The notes below the pieces were generated by a model. The model did not search any database, was not told where the DNA came from, and worked only from the letters and a program-made list of their open reading frames with translations. The translations under genes were made by a program, and so were the position numbers. Shown here one piece after another: positions 24,595 through 33,183 of a stretch of 64,000 nt of DNA. Numbering within the stretch: position 1 is the first letter of the stretch; each line of letters starts with the position of its first letter. Source of the DNA: Anaerotignum lactatifermentans (GTDB lineage Bacteria > Bacillota > Clostridia > Lachnospirales > Anaerotignaceae); the NCBI RefSeq assembly GCF_016902535.1, contig NZ_JACSNY010000004.1, forward strand, positions 1-64,000, given 5' to 3'.

Positions 24595-26452
24595 GCGTTC
24601 AAATAAAGGCACCATGGGCCGTCTGTTGGAATATATTACAAAGCGGCACAAACGGGAATTTGCTGTGGTGGTTGTCTGTATCCTCATCAGTGTAATCGCG
24701 GGTATGGTAGGGAGTCTTTTTATACAGGTCATTATAGATGATTATATTTTGAAAATGGTGGAAACGGGCGCAGACCTTTTTGACGGCCTGAAAAAAGTGT
24801 TGGTTATCATGGCACTGGTCTATGTTGTAGGCGTTCTGGGTACGCTGTTTTATAACAGAATCATCGCCATTGTGGGACAGAAAGTGCTCAAAGAAATTCG
24901 TGACGATCTTTTTGAGAAAATGCAGACACTGCCCATCCGTTTTTTTGATACCCACACCCATGGGGATATCATGAGCGTATATACCAATGATACAGACACA
25001 CTGCGCCAGTTTATCGCGCAGAGTTTGCCTATGATTATTTCTTCCTTGGTGACGATTGTTTTTTCCTTCTGCGTGATGGTGCATTTTAACCTGATTCTGG
25101 CGCTGATCGTTGCGGTGCTTTCCGCCCTGATGATCTTTGTGGGCAGAGTCATGGTAAAGCACAGCGGGCACTATTTCACCAGACAGCAGATTTCCATGGG
25201 GAAGGTCAACGGCTATGTGGAAGAAATCTTCGGCGGGCTGAAGGTAGTCAAGGTATTTTGTCATGAGGAAGCCACGAAGGCCCAGCTGCGGGAAATCAAT
25301 GAAGAACTGTATCAAAATTCCCTGCGGGCAGGCGGCATTTCTGTTGTAATGATGCCCATTATGTCCTGCTTCGGGAATCTGCAATATCTGATTGTGGCTG
25401 TTGTTGGCGGTGCTATGGCCCTTTTTGGAGACGGTATGTTGTCTACTACCATTGGCACGCTGATTTCCTTCCTGGGATTGATTCGTCAGTTTACCTCTTC
25501 CATTACGCAGACGGCGCAGCAGATGAACAGCGTGGTTCTTGGCTTTGCCGGGGCGGGGCGTATTTTTGAGCTGATGGACCAGGAGCCGGAAACCGACGAG
25601 GGTTATGTGACTTTGGTCCGTGCCAAAGAGGAAAACGGCGTTTTGACAGAATGTGAGGACGGCGATGTATACGCGTGGAAGCATCCACATCACGACGGCA
25701 CGCTGACTTATACAAAGCTGCGGGGAAATGTGGTCTTTGACCATGTGGATTTCAGCTATGACGGCAGAAAGCTGGTGCTTCATGATATTTCTCTATACGC
25801 AAAACCGGGACAGAAGATTGCGTTTGTGGGCGCTACCGGCGCAGGCAAAACGACCATTACGAATCTGATTAACCGGTTTTATGATCTGGCTGACGGCAAG
25901 ATCCGTTATGACGGCATCAATATCACCAAAATCAAAAAGCCGGATCTGAGAAGATCTATGGGGATCGTTTTACAGGATGTCAATCTGTTTACAGGCACCA
26001 TTATGGAAAATATCCGCTATGGCCGTCTGGATGCCACAGACGAGGAATGTATTGCGGCGGCAAAACTTTCCGGCGCCGATTCCTTTATTACCAGACTGCC
26101 CCAGGGCTATAATACGGTGATACAGGGGGACACCAACAATCTGTCCCAGGGACAGTGCCAGCTGATCTCTATTGCCAGAGCCGCTGTTGCCGATCCGCCT
26201 GTTATGATTCTGGACGAAGCCACCTCCTCCATTGATACCAGAACCGAGGCCATTGTGCAGGATGGTATGGACCGGCTGATGGACGGCAGAACTGTTTTTG
26301 TCATTGCCCATCGTTTGTCTACGGTACGAAATTCCAAGGCCATCATGGTACTGGAGCAGGGCAGGATCATTGAACGGGGCGATCATGAACAGCTGATTGC
26401 GCAAAAAGGACAGTATTATCAGCTGTATACAGGCGCCTTTGAATTGGAATAA
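24587..26452 (+). CDS. ABC exporter half-transporter with consensus ATP site
   Basis: The 621-residue partner of the preceding gene has six helices in the first 330 residues. An inserted loop (about 345-385, with EENGVLTECEDGDVYAWKHPHHDG) precedes the ATPase domain. It has Walker A GATGAGKTT, a LSQGQ signature, Walker B MILDEATSSID with the catalytic Glu, and AHRLST with the switch His. With the 22834 protein it forms one catalytic and one degenerate site. A multidrug or lipid export role is typical of the type. The MarR gene upstream suggests induction by the exported compound. Confidence 0.9.
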   Translation: MSKRSNKGTMGRLLEYITKRHKREFAVVVVCILISVIAGMVGSLFIQVIIDDYILKMVETGADLFDGLKKVLVIMALVYVVGVLGTLFYNRIIAIVGQKVLKEIRDDLFEKMQTLPIRFFDTHTHGDIMSVYTNDTDTLRQFIAQSLPMIISSLVTIVFSFCVMVHFNLILALIVAVLSALMIFVGRVMVKHSGHYFTRQQISMGKVNGYVEEIFGGLKVVKVFCHEEATKAQLREINEELYQNSLRAGGISVVMMPIMSCFGNLQYLIVAVVGGAMALFGDGMLSTTIGTLISFLGLIRQFTSSITQTAQQMNSVVLGFAGAGRIFELMDQEPETDEGYVTLVRAKEENGVLTECEDGDVYAWKHPHHDGTLTYTKLRGNVVFDHVDFSYDGRKLVLHDISLYAKPGQKIAFVGATGAGKTTITNLINRFYDLADGKIRYDGINITKIKKPDLRRSMGIVLQDVNLFTGTIMENIRYGRLDATDEECIAAAKLSGADSFITRLPQGYNTVIQGDTNNLSQGQCQLISIARAAVADPPVMILDEATSSIDTRTEAIVQDGMDRLMDGRTVFVIAHRLSTVRNSKAIMVLEQGRIIERGDHEQLIAQKGQYYQLYTGAFELE

Positions 26453-26509
26453 TTGACAAAAAATATGATGAGGGGCAGTTTCCTTCATTATAATGCCAGA
26501 CAGTATAAA

Positions 26510-26551
26510 ATTGCCGGAGCCCTTTTCTCCATTGGGATTCCGGCAATATTT
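26510..26551 (+). terminator. Hairpin of the GCYGGAATC repeat family, after exporter operon
   Basis: ATTGCCGGA / TCCGGCAAT, then a short T-rich ATATTTG. Copies with the same core lie at 29808, 33006, 53279 and 54604, each after a gene. Confidence 0.7.
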
Positions 26552-26682
26552 GCATGGCTGGAAGACAACTTTGATGCTTTGCGCCTTTTCCCGCGCTTTC
26601 GTTGCATCTCGTTTTTGTTTTTGCTAGAATAGACAAAAAAGCGGCGCAATATCTGTATCCATAAAGAAAGGAGTGCGGTCGG

Positions 26683-27816
26683 ATGCCCATTTATGAATAT
26701 ACTGAGTCGGAACGCAAGGCGGCAGAGGAGCATATTGAATCCTATTTCGGCAGAGCGGAGGCGGTGCTGCATGAGATTCTTGCCACGCAGATCCAGGTGG
26801 ATATTTATTTGATTCCGCCAGTAAAGGGCCGTGAATACTATACGCTGGTGACATTAGGTATGGGGGCGTATCCAATGAATGTGCCGGAAGATCTGGCGGG
26901 GCATGGGCTGGAACGGGCGGAACTGATGATTACACTGCCGCCGGATTGGAAGGTACGGGAAAGAGACGAAACATGGGACTGGCCCATTCGTTTGCTTGGG
27001 GGGCTGGCTTGTCTGCCGATGGAGACAGACTCCTGGCTGGGTTGGGGACATACCATGGACAACGAAGTCCCGTTCGCCGAAAATACGGAGCTTTCGGCGG
27101 CAATGCTGATAGAGGCCCAGGCGCTGGAGGGCAGTGAGATCATACTGCTGCCTACGGGGGAACTGGTGAATTTTTACCAGATCCTTCCGTTGTATCCGGA
27201 GGAGCTGGAGGAAAAGCTGACCTATGGAGCGGATAATCTGCTGGCGGGAATGGCGGAAATGGATCATGTGGTATCTATCGACCGGCCCAGAGCCAGTTTT
27301 ACCGAGGCCGATTATGAAAAGGTCTACGAGAAACTGGTTATGGACGATATGCGCTGGCATCTGGAAAGTATACGGCAAAAGTGTCTGCCAGTAGAAGAAA
27401 TCACTGCCTGCAATCATTTGGCTATTTACCTGCGGTGGTGTGTGGAACACCATCTTATGAGCGAAAATTTTTTGGAGCAGTACGGAAAAAAGATGGCGGC
27501 GGCCAAAACGGCGGATGGTTTTATGGATCTGCGGCCATTGGTACAGCAGGAACTATGCGGCGTGCTGCTGCTGACGTATTTTAATGAAGAAGGAATGGCG
27601 TTTGCCCGCCATTACTATATAGGGGAAGAGGAACCTTGCTTCCCGGAGGATGTCGATGGGCATGCCATGGCCTGTTTTGGGCGGGAGAGGTACGAATCCG
27701 ATGAATTTCAGGATGAGGCCTATCTGTTTGTTCCCTTTGATGAGGCTTATTACCAGTCTATGGCAGAGATCATAGAGAAACGCTGGGAGAAGTGGCGGGA
27801 AAGGGAAGGCAGATGA
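26683..27816 (+). CDS. SUFU-domain protein with extra C-terminal region
   Basis: The N-terminal 190 residues of this 377-residue protein match the suppressor-of-fused-like domain: VDIYLIPPVKGREYYTLVTLGMGAYPMNVPED, then AELMITLPPDWKV and LLPTGELVNFYQILPLYPEELE. Bacterial SUFU proteins often act as immunity factors for polymorphic toxins. The remaining part (about 210-377) has HLAIYLRWCVEHHLMSENFLEQYG and an acidic end, unlike a toxin. No toxin gene is adjacent. The start ATG 26683 follows AAAGGAGTGCGGTCGG. Function unknown; immunity or housekeeping binding are both open. Confidence 0.75.
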   Translation: MPIYEYTESERKAAEEHIESYFGRAEAVLHEILATQIQVDIYLIPPVKGREYYTLVTLGMGAYPMNVPEDLAGHGLERAELMITLPPDWKVRERDETWDWPIRLLGGLACLPMETDSWLGWGHTMDNEVPFAENTELSAAMLIEAQALEGSEIILLPTGELVNFYQILPLYPEELEEKLTYGADNLLAGMAEMDHVVSIDRPRASFTEADYEKVYEKLVMDDMRWHLESIRQKCLPVEEITACNHLAIYLRWCVEHHLMSENFLEQYGKKMAAAKTADGFMDLRPLVQQELCGVLLLTYFNEEGMAFARHYYIGEEEPCFPEDVDGHAMACFGRERYESDEFQDEAYLFVPFDEAYYQSMAEIIEKRWEKWREREGR

Positions 27817-27823
27817 TGGAGGA

Positions 27824-27872
27824 ACAAAGCCGGGAGATATTTTCTCATGAGGATATCTCCTGGCTTTCTTTT
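27824..27872 (+). terminator. Terminator of the SUFU gene
   Basis: AAAGCCGGGAGATAT / ATATCTCCTGGCTTT with a 12-nt loop, then CTTTT. Confidence 0.85.
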
Positions 27873-27918
27873 GGTAAATATGGCGGAAAGCGGCCCAAAA
27901 GAATCGTCACCTTTGCCG

Positions 27919-27947
27919 TTGTATGGGGGAAGATGGTGCGGTATAAT
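27919..27947 (+). promoter_or_regulatory. Promoter of the FMN-riboswitch transcript
   Basis: TTGTAT (27919-27924), a 17-nt spacer and TATAAT (27942-27947). The expected transcription start is about 27954, only some 13 nt before the aptamer. Confidence 0.7.
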
Positions 27948-27966
27948 GTATGCGTAGAAAAAAGTG

Positions 27967-28075
27967 TCTTCGGGGCAGGGTGCGATTCCCTACCGGCGGT
28001 ATAGCCCGCGAGCCGCTTCGGCGGCAGGATCCGTTGCGATTACGGAGCCGACAGTATAGTCTGGATGAGAGAAGA
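27967..28075 (+). ncRNA. FMN riboswitch (RFN element)
   Basis: All core blocks of the RFN consensus are present: TCTTCGGGGCAGGGTG, ATTCCCTACCGGCGGT, AGCCCGCGAGCC, then GGAGCCGACAGT, AGTCTGGATGAGAGAAGA. The closing P1 helix is TCTTC (27967-27971) with GAAGA (28071-28075). A short GC-rich variable arm (GCCGCTTCGGCGGC) sits in the middle. In known cases FMN binding lowers expression of riboflavin synthesis or transport genes. Here no such gene follows: the next gene is an FGGY sugar kinase 132 nt downstream. Confidence 0.95.
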
Positions 28076-28120
28076 TGTGCTTTTTGTTCTGCGCTCTTTT
28101 GCTGCGTGGAAAAAGAAACA

Positions 28121-28174
28121 TGGCCCTGTAAGACGGCCTGCCTTTGGCGGGTCGGAGGAAGCGGGGCTTTTTTT
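28121..28174 (+). terminator. Expression-platform terminator of the FMN riboswitch
   Basis: GGCCCTGT pairs with GCGGGGCT, using G-U pairs. An inner CCTGCC/GGCGGG hairpin (28138-28151) sits between them, and seven T's follow. It lies between aptamer and kinase, as expected for transcription attenuation. Confidence 0.75.
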
Positions 28175-28206
28175 ATTGCCCCTGATACGGAAAAGAGGCT
28201 GAAAAA

Positions 28207-29769
28207 ATGGAAAAGTATTACCTTGGTTTTGACGCGGGTACACAAAGTGTTAAAGCGGCTGTTTATGACAGCCAAATACGCTGTATTGCAGAGCACAGTA
28301 CGCCGACGCTGTTACGCTATCCTCACCCGGGATGGGTGGAGATGGATGCCGATCAGTATGTGGCAGCGGCAGTAGAAAGTATCCGTGCTTGTACAGAGAA
28401 AATGAAGGAAAAGGGCCTGCCGGTAGAAAATATCCGTTCTATTTTCGGAGATGGGGTAATTCTGGGTATTGTAGGTGTTGACGAGGATGGAAATGCCATT
28501 ACGCCTTATATCAACTATCTGGATTCCCGTACCAAGGAGGATGCGGAAGCGCTGGCGGCACTGGGATTGGAGATCTGGGCGAAGGAAACGGGAAATCCAC
28601 TGCCGAATTGTATGTTTCCTGCGCTGTTTGCCAGATGGTTCCTCCGCAACAGTCAGGAATTTCAGAAGAAAGGAAAGAAATTCCTCCATAACGCTCCTTA
28701 TATTCTGTCCCATTTGGCAGGATGCAGGGCGGAGGATGCCTTTATTGACTGGGGGACACTTTCCGGCTGGGGGCTGGGCTATCGTGTGGAGAAAAAGGAA
28801 TGGAGCCAGGAACAGCTGGAGATTCTGGAGATTTCCCGGGATTACCTGCCAAGAATCGTCAAACCATGGGATATCATTGGTCATCTGACGGAGGAATATG
28901 CGCAAAAAACAGGACTGCCGGCGGGGATTCCCATTTGTGCCGGCGCCGGGGATACCATGCAGAGCATGATCGGCTGCGGGGTAACGGCAGTCAATAAAGC
29001 GGCGGACGTAGCCGGGACCTGTGCCATGTTCTGTATTGCCGTAGACGGCATCAAGCCGGAACTGAGCCGGCCGGGTACGGACCTGATTTTTAACAGCGGA
29101 ACATTGGAGAATACTTATTTTTACTGGGGCTTTATTCGAACGGGCGGTCTGGCTCTGCGATGGTTCCGGGACAATATCTGTGGGAAGGAAGGTGAAGGGG
29201 CGTATTTTGATGTGCTGACGGAACGGGCCAAAGCGGTGCCTCCCGGCAGCAACGGGGTACTGTTCCTGCCATATCTGACCGGCGGCTTTGGAGAGATCTC
29301 CGCGGCCAGCGGATGCTTTTTGAACATGACCATGGACACAGACCAGGCGGTGCTTTGGCGGGCGGTTCTGGAGGCCATAGCCTATGATTATATTGGTGTG
29401 ACGGATGTATACCGGGCCGCCGGTGTGGAACTGCGCAACATTACCGTTACAGAAGGCGGCAGCCGTTCCGAGCTTTGGAATCAGATCAAGGCCGATATGC
29501 TGGACTGCCGGGTAACGACTTTGAAAACGGCTCAGGGCGCAGTCATGACCAATGCGGCCACGGCGGCCTATGCCGTGGGAGACATCCCGGACCTGAAGGC
29601 GGCTTTTGAGAACAATCTGACAGAAAGTGCCGTGTATGTGCCGGACCCGGCCCGGCGCGATTTCTACCGAGGGATTTATGAGAAGAAAACAAAGCTGGTG
29701 CGGGAGCAGATGAAAGACGCCTTCGATGCTTTGGAGGAGATCCGGACCATGGGAGAAGAAATGAAATAA
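28207..29769 (+). CDS. FGGY-family sugar/polyol kinase under FMN riboswitch
   Basis: The 520-residue protein has the two-domain FGGY fold: the N-terminal phosphate loop GFDAGTQSVKAAVYD, HPGWVEMD, YLDSRTKEDAE, the middle CAGAGDTMQSMIGCG with the likely catalytic Asp, and the C-terminal adenosine motif TVTEGGSRSELWNQIKADML. Members phosphorylate xylulose, ribulose, glycerol, ribitol or similar. The sequence does not reveal which. The gene is alone between riboswitch and a terminator hairpin. Flavin control would fit a ribulose or ribitol kinase feeding ribulose 5-phosphate to flavin synthesis, or salvage of the ribityl chain. Both ideas are inference. ATG 28207 has only a weak site in AGAGGCTGAAAAA. 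Confidence 0.85.
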   Translation: MEKYYLGFDAGTQSVKAAVYDSQIRCIAEHSTPTLLRYPHPGWVEMDADQYVAAAVESIRACTEKMKEKGLPVENIRSIFGDGVILGIVGVDEDGNAITPYINYLDSRTKEDAEALAALGLEIWAKETGNPLPNCMFPALFARWFLRNSQEFQKKGKKFLHNAPYILSHLAGCRAEDAFIDWGTLSGWGLGYRVEKKEWSQEQLEILEISRDYLPRIVKPWDIIGHLTEEYAQKTGLPAGIPICAGAGDTMQSMIGCGVTAVNKAADVAGTCAMFCIAVDGIKPELSRPGTDLIFNSGTLENTYFYWGFIRTGGLALRWFRDNICGKEGEGAYFDVLTERAKAVPPGSNGVLFLPYLTGGFGEISAASGCFLNMTMDTDQAVLWRAVLEAIAYDYIGVTDVYRAAGVELRNITVTEGGSRSELWNQIKADMLDCRVTTLKTAQGAVMTNAATAAYAVGDIPDLKAAFENNLTESAVYVPDPARRDFYRGIYEKKTKLVREQMKDAFDALEEIRTMGEEMK

Positions 29770-29807
29770 AAAGAGAACCTTTTGGATATTTTTATAAGAA
29801 AGCAAAT

Positions 29808-29839
29808 ATGGCTGGAATCCCTGTTCGGATTCCAGCCAT
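29808..29839. terminator. Hairpin of the GCYGGAATC family between convergent genes
   Basis: ATGGCTGGAATCC / GGATTCCAGCCAT around a 6-nt loop. It serves the kinase gene and the convergent AroE-AroK gene. Confidence 0.7.
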
Positions 29840-29873
29840 AATGTTTTAAATGGATTTGTTATGATATGTATGT

Positions 29874-31124
29874 TCAGAATACCAGGCTGGTATAGATATT
29901 TGCTACCTTTTCCACGGCTTCCTCGGCGGTGCCGTTGTTTTCGATGCGGTACTCGGCGGTTTTCGCGTAAACAGGCAGTCGAGCCGCATACAGTTTTGCG
30001 GCAGCCTCCGGTGTGGGAGCCAGAGGGCGGCCCTTGCCGCTTTCCAAAAGTTCCAGCGCCCGGTCAATCCAGAAGATACGGCCGTTCATTTTTAACAGCT
30101 GTACGTTTTTAGGGTCCAGAACGGCGCCACCGCCCACAGAGATGACCATACTGTTTTCTCCTGCCAGAGAGGCAATAATCTCGGATTCCACTTTACGGAA
30201 GGAGGCCTCGCCATAAGCTGCGAAATAATCAGCGATAGACATGCCAATCTTTTCCACAATCAGGGCGTCTGTATCCACAAATCTCTTGTTCAGCCGTTCC
30301 GCTAGCATTCTGCCTACGGTGGTCTTACCGCAGCCAGACATGCCGGTGAAAATCAGATTGCTCTGTACCAGCATCAGCCGGTCTGTTTCCTTCTGAATGA
30401 TGCCGTTATCCAGCTTGGTATCCAGGAAGATTTCCACGGCGCTTTTGGCCTGGCCCACCAGCATTTCCAGTCCGGCCAGACTGGGGATGCCGCGTTCTTC
30501 CGCTTCCAGTACCAACTTGGTGCGCAGAGGGTTGTAAACAACGTCCACCACAGCTTCCAGATGTTGGAACCGGGAAAGGTCGATGGGGGTCTGGTCGATG
30601 TTGGGGAACATGCCCACCGGGGTAGTGTTCACAATGAGCTGTGCGTCCGCATGTTCCGCATAGCATTGTTCGTAACCAATGGTGCCGGGGGCGCTTTTAT
30701 AGTAAACGATATGGATCTCACGGGCTTCCATGTCCTGCAAAGCGGTGATAACGGCTTTGGAGGCGCCGCCTTTGCCCAATACCAGCACTTTTCTGCCTTT
30801 TACGGCAACATGGTGGTCCTCCAGCTGGCAGCGGAAGCCGAAATAGTCTGTATTATAGCCATAGAGCTTTCCGTTTCTGTTGACAACGGCGTTGACGGCA
30901 CCGATGCGCTGCGCTCTGGAATCGATCTCATCCAGCAAAGGCATAACAGCCTCTTTATAGGGGATGGTTACGTTCAAAGCGGCAAATTCTTTCCGGCGGA
31001 TAAAGGACTCCATTTCCTCTTTTGCCAGAGGAATCAGCTCATAAGTATAATCTGCCATTCTTTCATGTATGATCTTGGAAAAACTATGTCCCAGCTTTTC
31101 GCCGATCAATCCATATCTGTTCAT
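29874..31124 (-). CDS. Shikimate dehydrogenase-shikimate kinase fusion (AroE-AroK)
   Basis: The 416-residue protein joins two enzymes. Residues 1-255 have the AroE motifs GHSFSKIIHE, NVTIPYK, GAVNAV, GYNTDYFGF and a GKGGASKAV loop; no NRT-type Arg motif follows. Residues 260-416 form a shikimate kinase: GMSGCGKTTVG, FVDTDALI, SFRKVESE, SVGGGAVL. It carries out the two steps from 3-dehydroshikimate to shikimate 3-phosphate, and is the likely housekeeping pair of the chorismate pathway. It is a lone gene on the minus strand. ATG 31124 is preferred because GAGGTG lies seven bases upstream. Confidence 0.9.
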   Translation of the reverse strand: MNRYGLIGEKLGHSFSKIIHERMADYTYELIPLAKEEMESFIRRKEFAALNVTIPYKEAVMPLLDEIDSRAQRIGAVNAVVNRNGKLYGYNTDYFGFRCQLEDHHVAVKGRKVLVLGKGGASKAVITALQDMEAREIHIVYYKSAPGTIGYEQCYAEHADAQLIVNTTPVGMFPNIDQTPIDLSRFQHLEAVVDVVYNPLRTKLVLEAEERGIPSLAGLEMLVGQAKSAVEIFLDTKLDNGIIQKETDRLMLVQSNLIFTGMSGCGKTTVGRMLAERLNKRFVDTDALIVEKIGMSIADYFAAYGEASFRKVESEIIASLAGENSMVISVGGGAVLDPKNVQLLKMNGRIFWIDRALELLESGKGRPLAPTPEAAAKLYAARLPVYAKTAEYRIENNGTAEEAVEKVANIYTSLVF

Positions 31125-31302
31125 TACAATCACCTCATCTTTTGTTTATCATGTTATTTTTTTATCGTAATATAAATTTTTTTAAAAATCAACGCTTTTT
31201 CTGACGGATTGTAATAAAAACGTAACTTTTTTTATGAGAGAAGTATGTTAGAATATTTTTGTCGAAATGGCATAAGGTAAGAAGAAGAGGTGAAGGATAA
31301 AA

Positions 31303-32937
31303 ATGAAAAAATGGATGAAAACAATACTCTCCGCTGTTTTGGGGATCTCTATACTGGCCGGGGCGGTTCCGGCACAGACAGCGCTGGCTGCTGAGGAAGA
31401 TATGCGGGCGGTCTGGATTTCAACAGTATACCGTGCGGATTATCCTACGGCACAGAATGATATTGCCGCGCAGAAGACGGAATTTATTCAAAAGCTGGAT
31501 CAGGCCCAGGCTTTGGGGCTGAATACGGTGGTAGTGCAGATTCGGCCTAAGGGCGACGCTTTCTATGAATCGGAGCTGAATCCCTGGAGTGAGATTCTGA
31601 CCGGGACACAGGGCAAAGACCCGGGCTATGACCCTATGGCCTTTATGATCGAAGAGACCCATAAGCGAGGCATGGAGTTCCATGCATGGATGAACCCGTA
31701 CCGCATCACAACTTCCGGGACAGACCTGGCGGCTCTTTCCGCCGATAATATGGCCAGACAGCATCCAGACTGGATTCTGACCTATAACGGAGCCATGTAT
31801 TACAATCCCGCCAAAGAGGAAGTAAAGCAGTATATCATTGATACGGTGGCGGAAGTGGTGGAAAACTATGATGTGGATGCCATCCACTTTGACGACTATT
31901 TCTATCCCTCCAATTATCCTTTGAGCGAGGGGGAGACAAGAGACGGTCAGGAGGCCAATGCCAGAAGAGAACATGTCAATGACCTGATCGAAGGTGTCTA
32001 TAAAAAAATCAAATCCATTGATTCCAGTGTGGAATTTGGCATCAGTCCCATGGGGATCTGGAAAAACCAGAAATCTGACAGCACCGGTTCCGCTACCAGC
32101 GGTTCCGAAGGGTATTATACCGTATACGGCGACGCGAAGACCTGGGTGAAAAATGGATGGGTGGACTATATTGTTCCTCAGATTTACTGGGAGACAGGAA
32201 ATTCCGCCGCGGATTATGAAACACTGGTAAAATGGTGGAATGATCTGGTGGCAGGTACTGGTGTGGATCTGTATATCGGCCAGGGCATTTATAAAGACAG
32301 CGTGGCTTCGGAGATTACAAAGGAACTTGGAATTAACGAAAAATACAGTAATGTTGGCGGCAGCTTCTATTTCAGCCTGCGGGATCTGCTGAACGACCGT
32401 CAGGGTGTGGCAACGGCCGTAAAGAATTACTATGCTGCAAAGGATACTGTTTCCCAGCCGGAAAAAGAGGAAGATACACCTGCCGTAAATCCGGTGCAGC
32501 CTTCCGGCAATCAGATAGCCTATGCCGGCAGAGCGAACCTGCAGATCGACGGGACGGCAAAGGAAATGGATATTTATATCATCAATGATTACAGCTATTT
32601 CAAGCTGCGGGATATTGCCCGTTCCATTACGGGAACCAAAAAGCAGTTCGATACGGTTTGGATTGAGGATACCCAGTCCATTCATTTGCAGACGGGAATT
32701 CCTTATACCATCAACGGCACGGAATCTGTAAGCGCCGCTTTGTCGGATACGACGGCATATCCTTCCACGGCGAAGCTGTATGTGGACGGCGAAGCGCAGA
32801 GTGTGGCGGCTTATACCATCAATGATTATACCTATTATAAACTGCGTGATATTGCCGCATTGGTGGATTTCGGCGTAACATGGGACGAAAGCACCTTTAC
32901 CATTGGCATTGTGACCAGCAGCGGCTATGATAGCTGA
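31303..32937 (+). CDS. Secreted GHL10-family glycoside hydrolase-like protein with stalk-like repeats
   Basis: The 544-residue protein has a signal peptide (1-29, ending ALAA). A GHL10 (DUF187/YddW-like) TIM barrel follows: MRAVWISTVYRADYP, NTVVVQIRPKGDAFY, GMEFHAWMNPYRI, DAIHFDDYFYP, ISPMGIWKN. Acidic residues in FDDYFYP and in IYWETG are likely catalytic. After a Pro/Glu linker, residues about 400-540 carry two modules with the INDYxYxKLRDIA motif seen in copper-amine-oxidase-like stalk domains. The barrel class is linked with peptidoglycan glycosides in related bacteria; the substrate here is unknown. Confidence 0.85.
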   Translation: MKKWMKTILSAVLGISILAGAVPAQTALAAEEDMRAVWISTVYRADYPTAQNDIAAQKTEFIQKLDQAQALGLNTVVVQIRPKGDAFYESELNPWSEILTGTQGKDPGYDPMAFMIEETHKRGMEFHAWMNPYRITTSGTDLAALSADNMARQHPDWILTYNGAMYYNPAKEEVKQYIIDTVAEVVENYDVDAIHFDDYFYPSNYPLSEGETRDGQEANARREHVNDLIEGVYKKIKSIDSSVEFGISPMGIWKNQKSDSTGSATSGSEGYYTVYGDAKTWVKNGWVDYIVPQIYWETGNSAADYETLVKWWNDLVAGTGVDLYIGQGIYKDSVASEITKELGINEKYSNVGGSFYFSLRDLLNDRQGVATAVKNYYAAKDTVSQPEKEEDTPAVNPVQPSGNQIAYAGRANLQIDGTAKEMDIYIINDYSYFKLRDIARSITGTKKQFDTVWIEDTQSIHLQTGIPYTINGTESVSAALSDTTAYPSTAKLYVDGEAQSVAAYTINDYTYYKLRDIAALVDFGVTWDESTFTIGIVTSSGYDS

Positions 32938-33005
32938 CAAAAAAAGACGGAAATGTTCCCGGGATAGCAGTCTCCCCTTAAGAAAACAATTCTAATCAAA
33001 ATTGA

Positions 33006-33049
33006 ATTGCCGGAATCCTCTTTATTGCAAGGATTCCGGCAATATTTGT
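33006..33049 (+). terminator. Hairpin of the GCYGGAATC family
   Basis: ATTGCCGGAATCCT / AGGATTCCGGCAAT, then ATATTTG. It is almost the same sequence as the copy at 26510 but has a longer stem. Confidence 0.75.
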
Positions 33050-33183
33050 TTTCTTATGAAGATGCCTTTAACGGCCGTCTTTCTTTTTTTGGCAAAAGTG
33101 GGGAGAAGTGTATGCGCTTTGCCGTGACTTTTTGTTTCCGCTGTGATACAATGGGGCAAGAGTGGGAAGAAAGGGGTGCGGAT

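Noticed and set aside
29874-31124. AroE-AroK gene as part of the quinate/shikimate island
   Set aside because: It lies 16 kb away on the other strand, lacks the LysR box and looks like the housekeeping enzyme.
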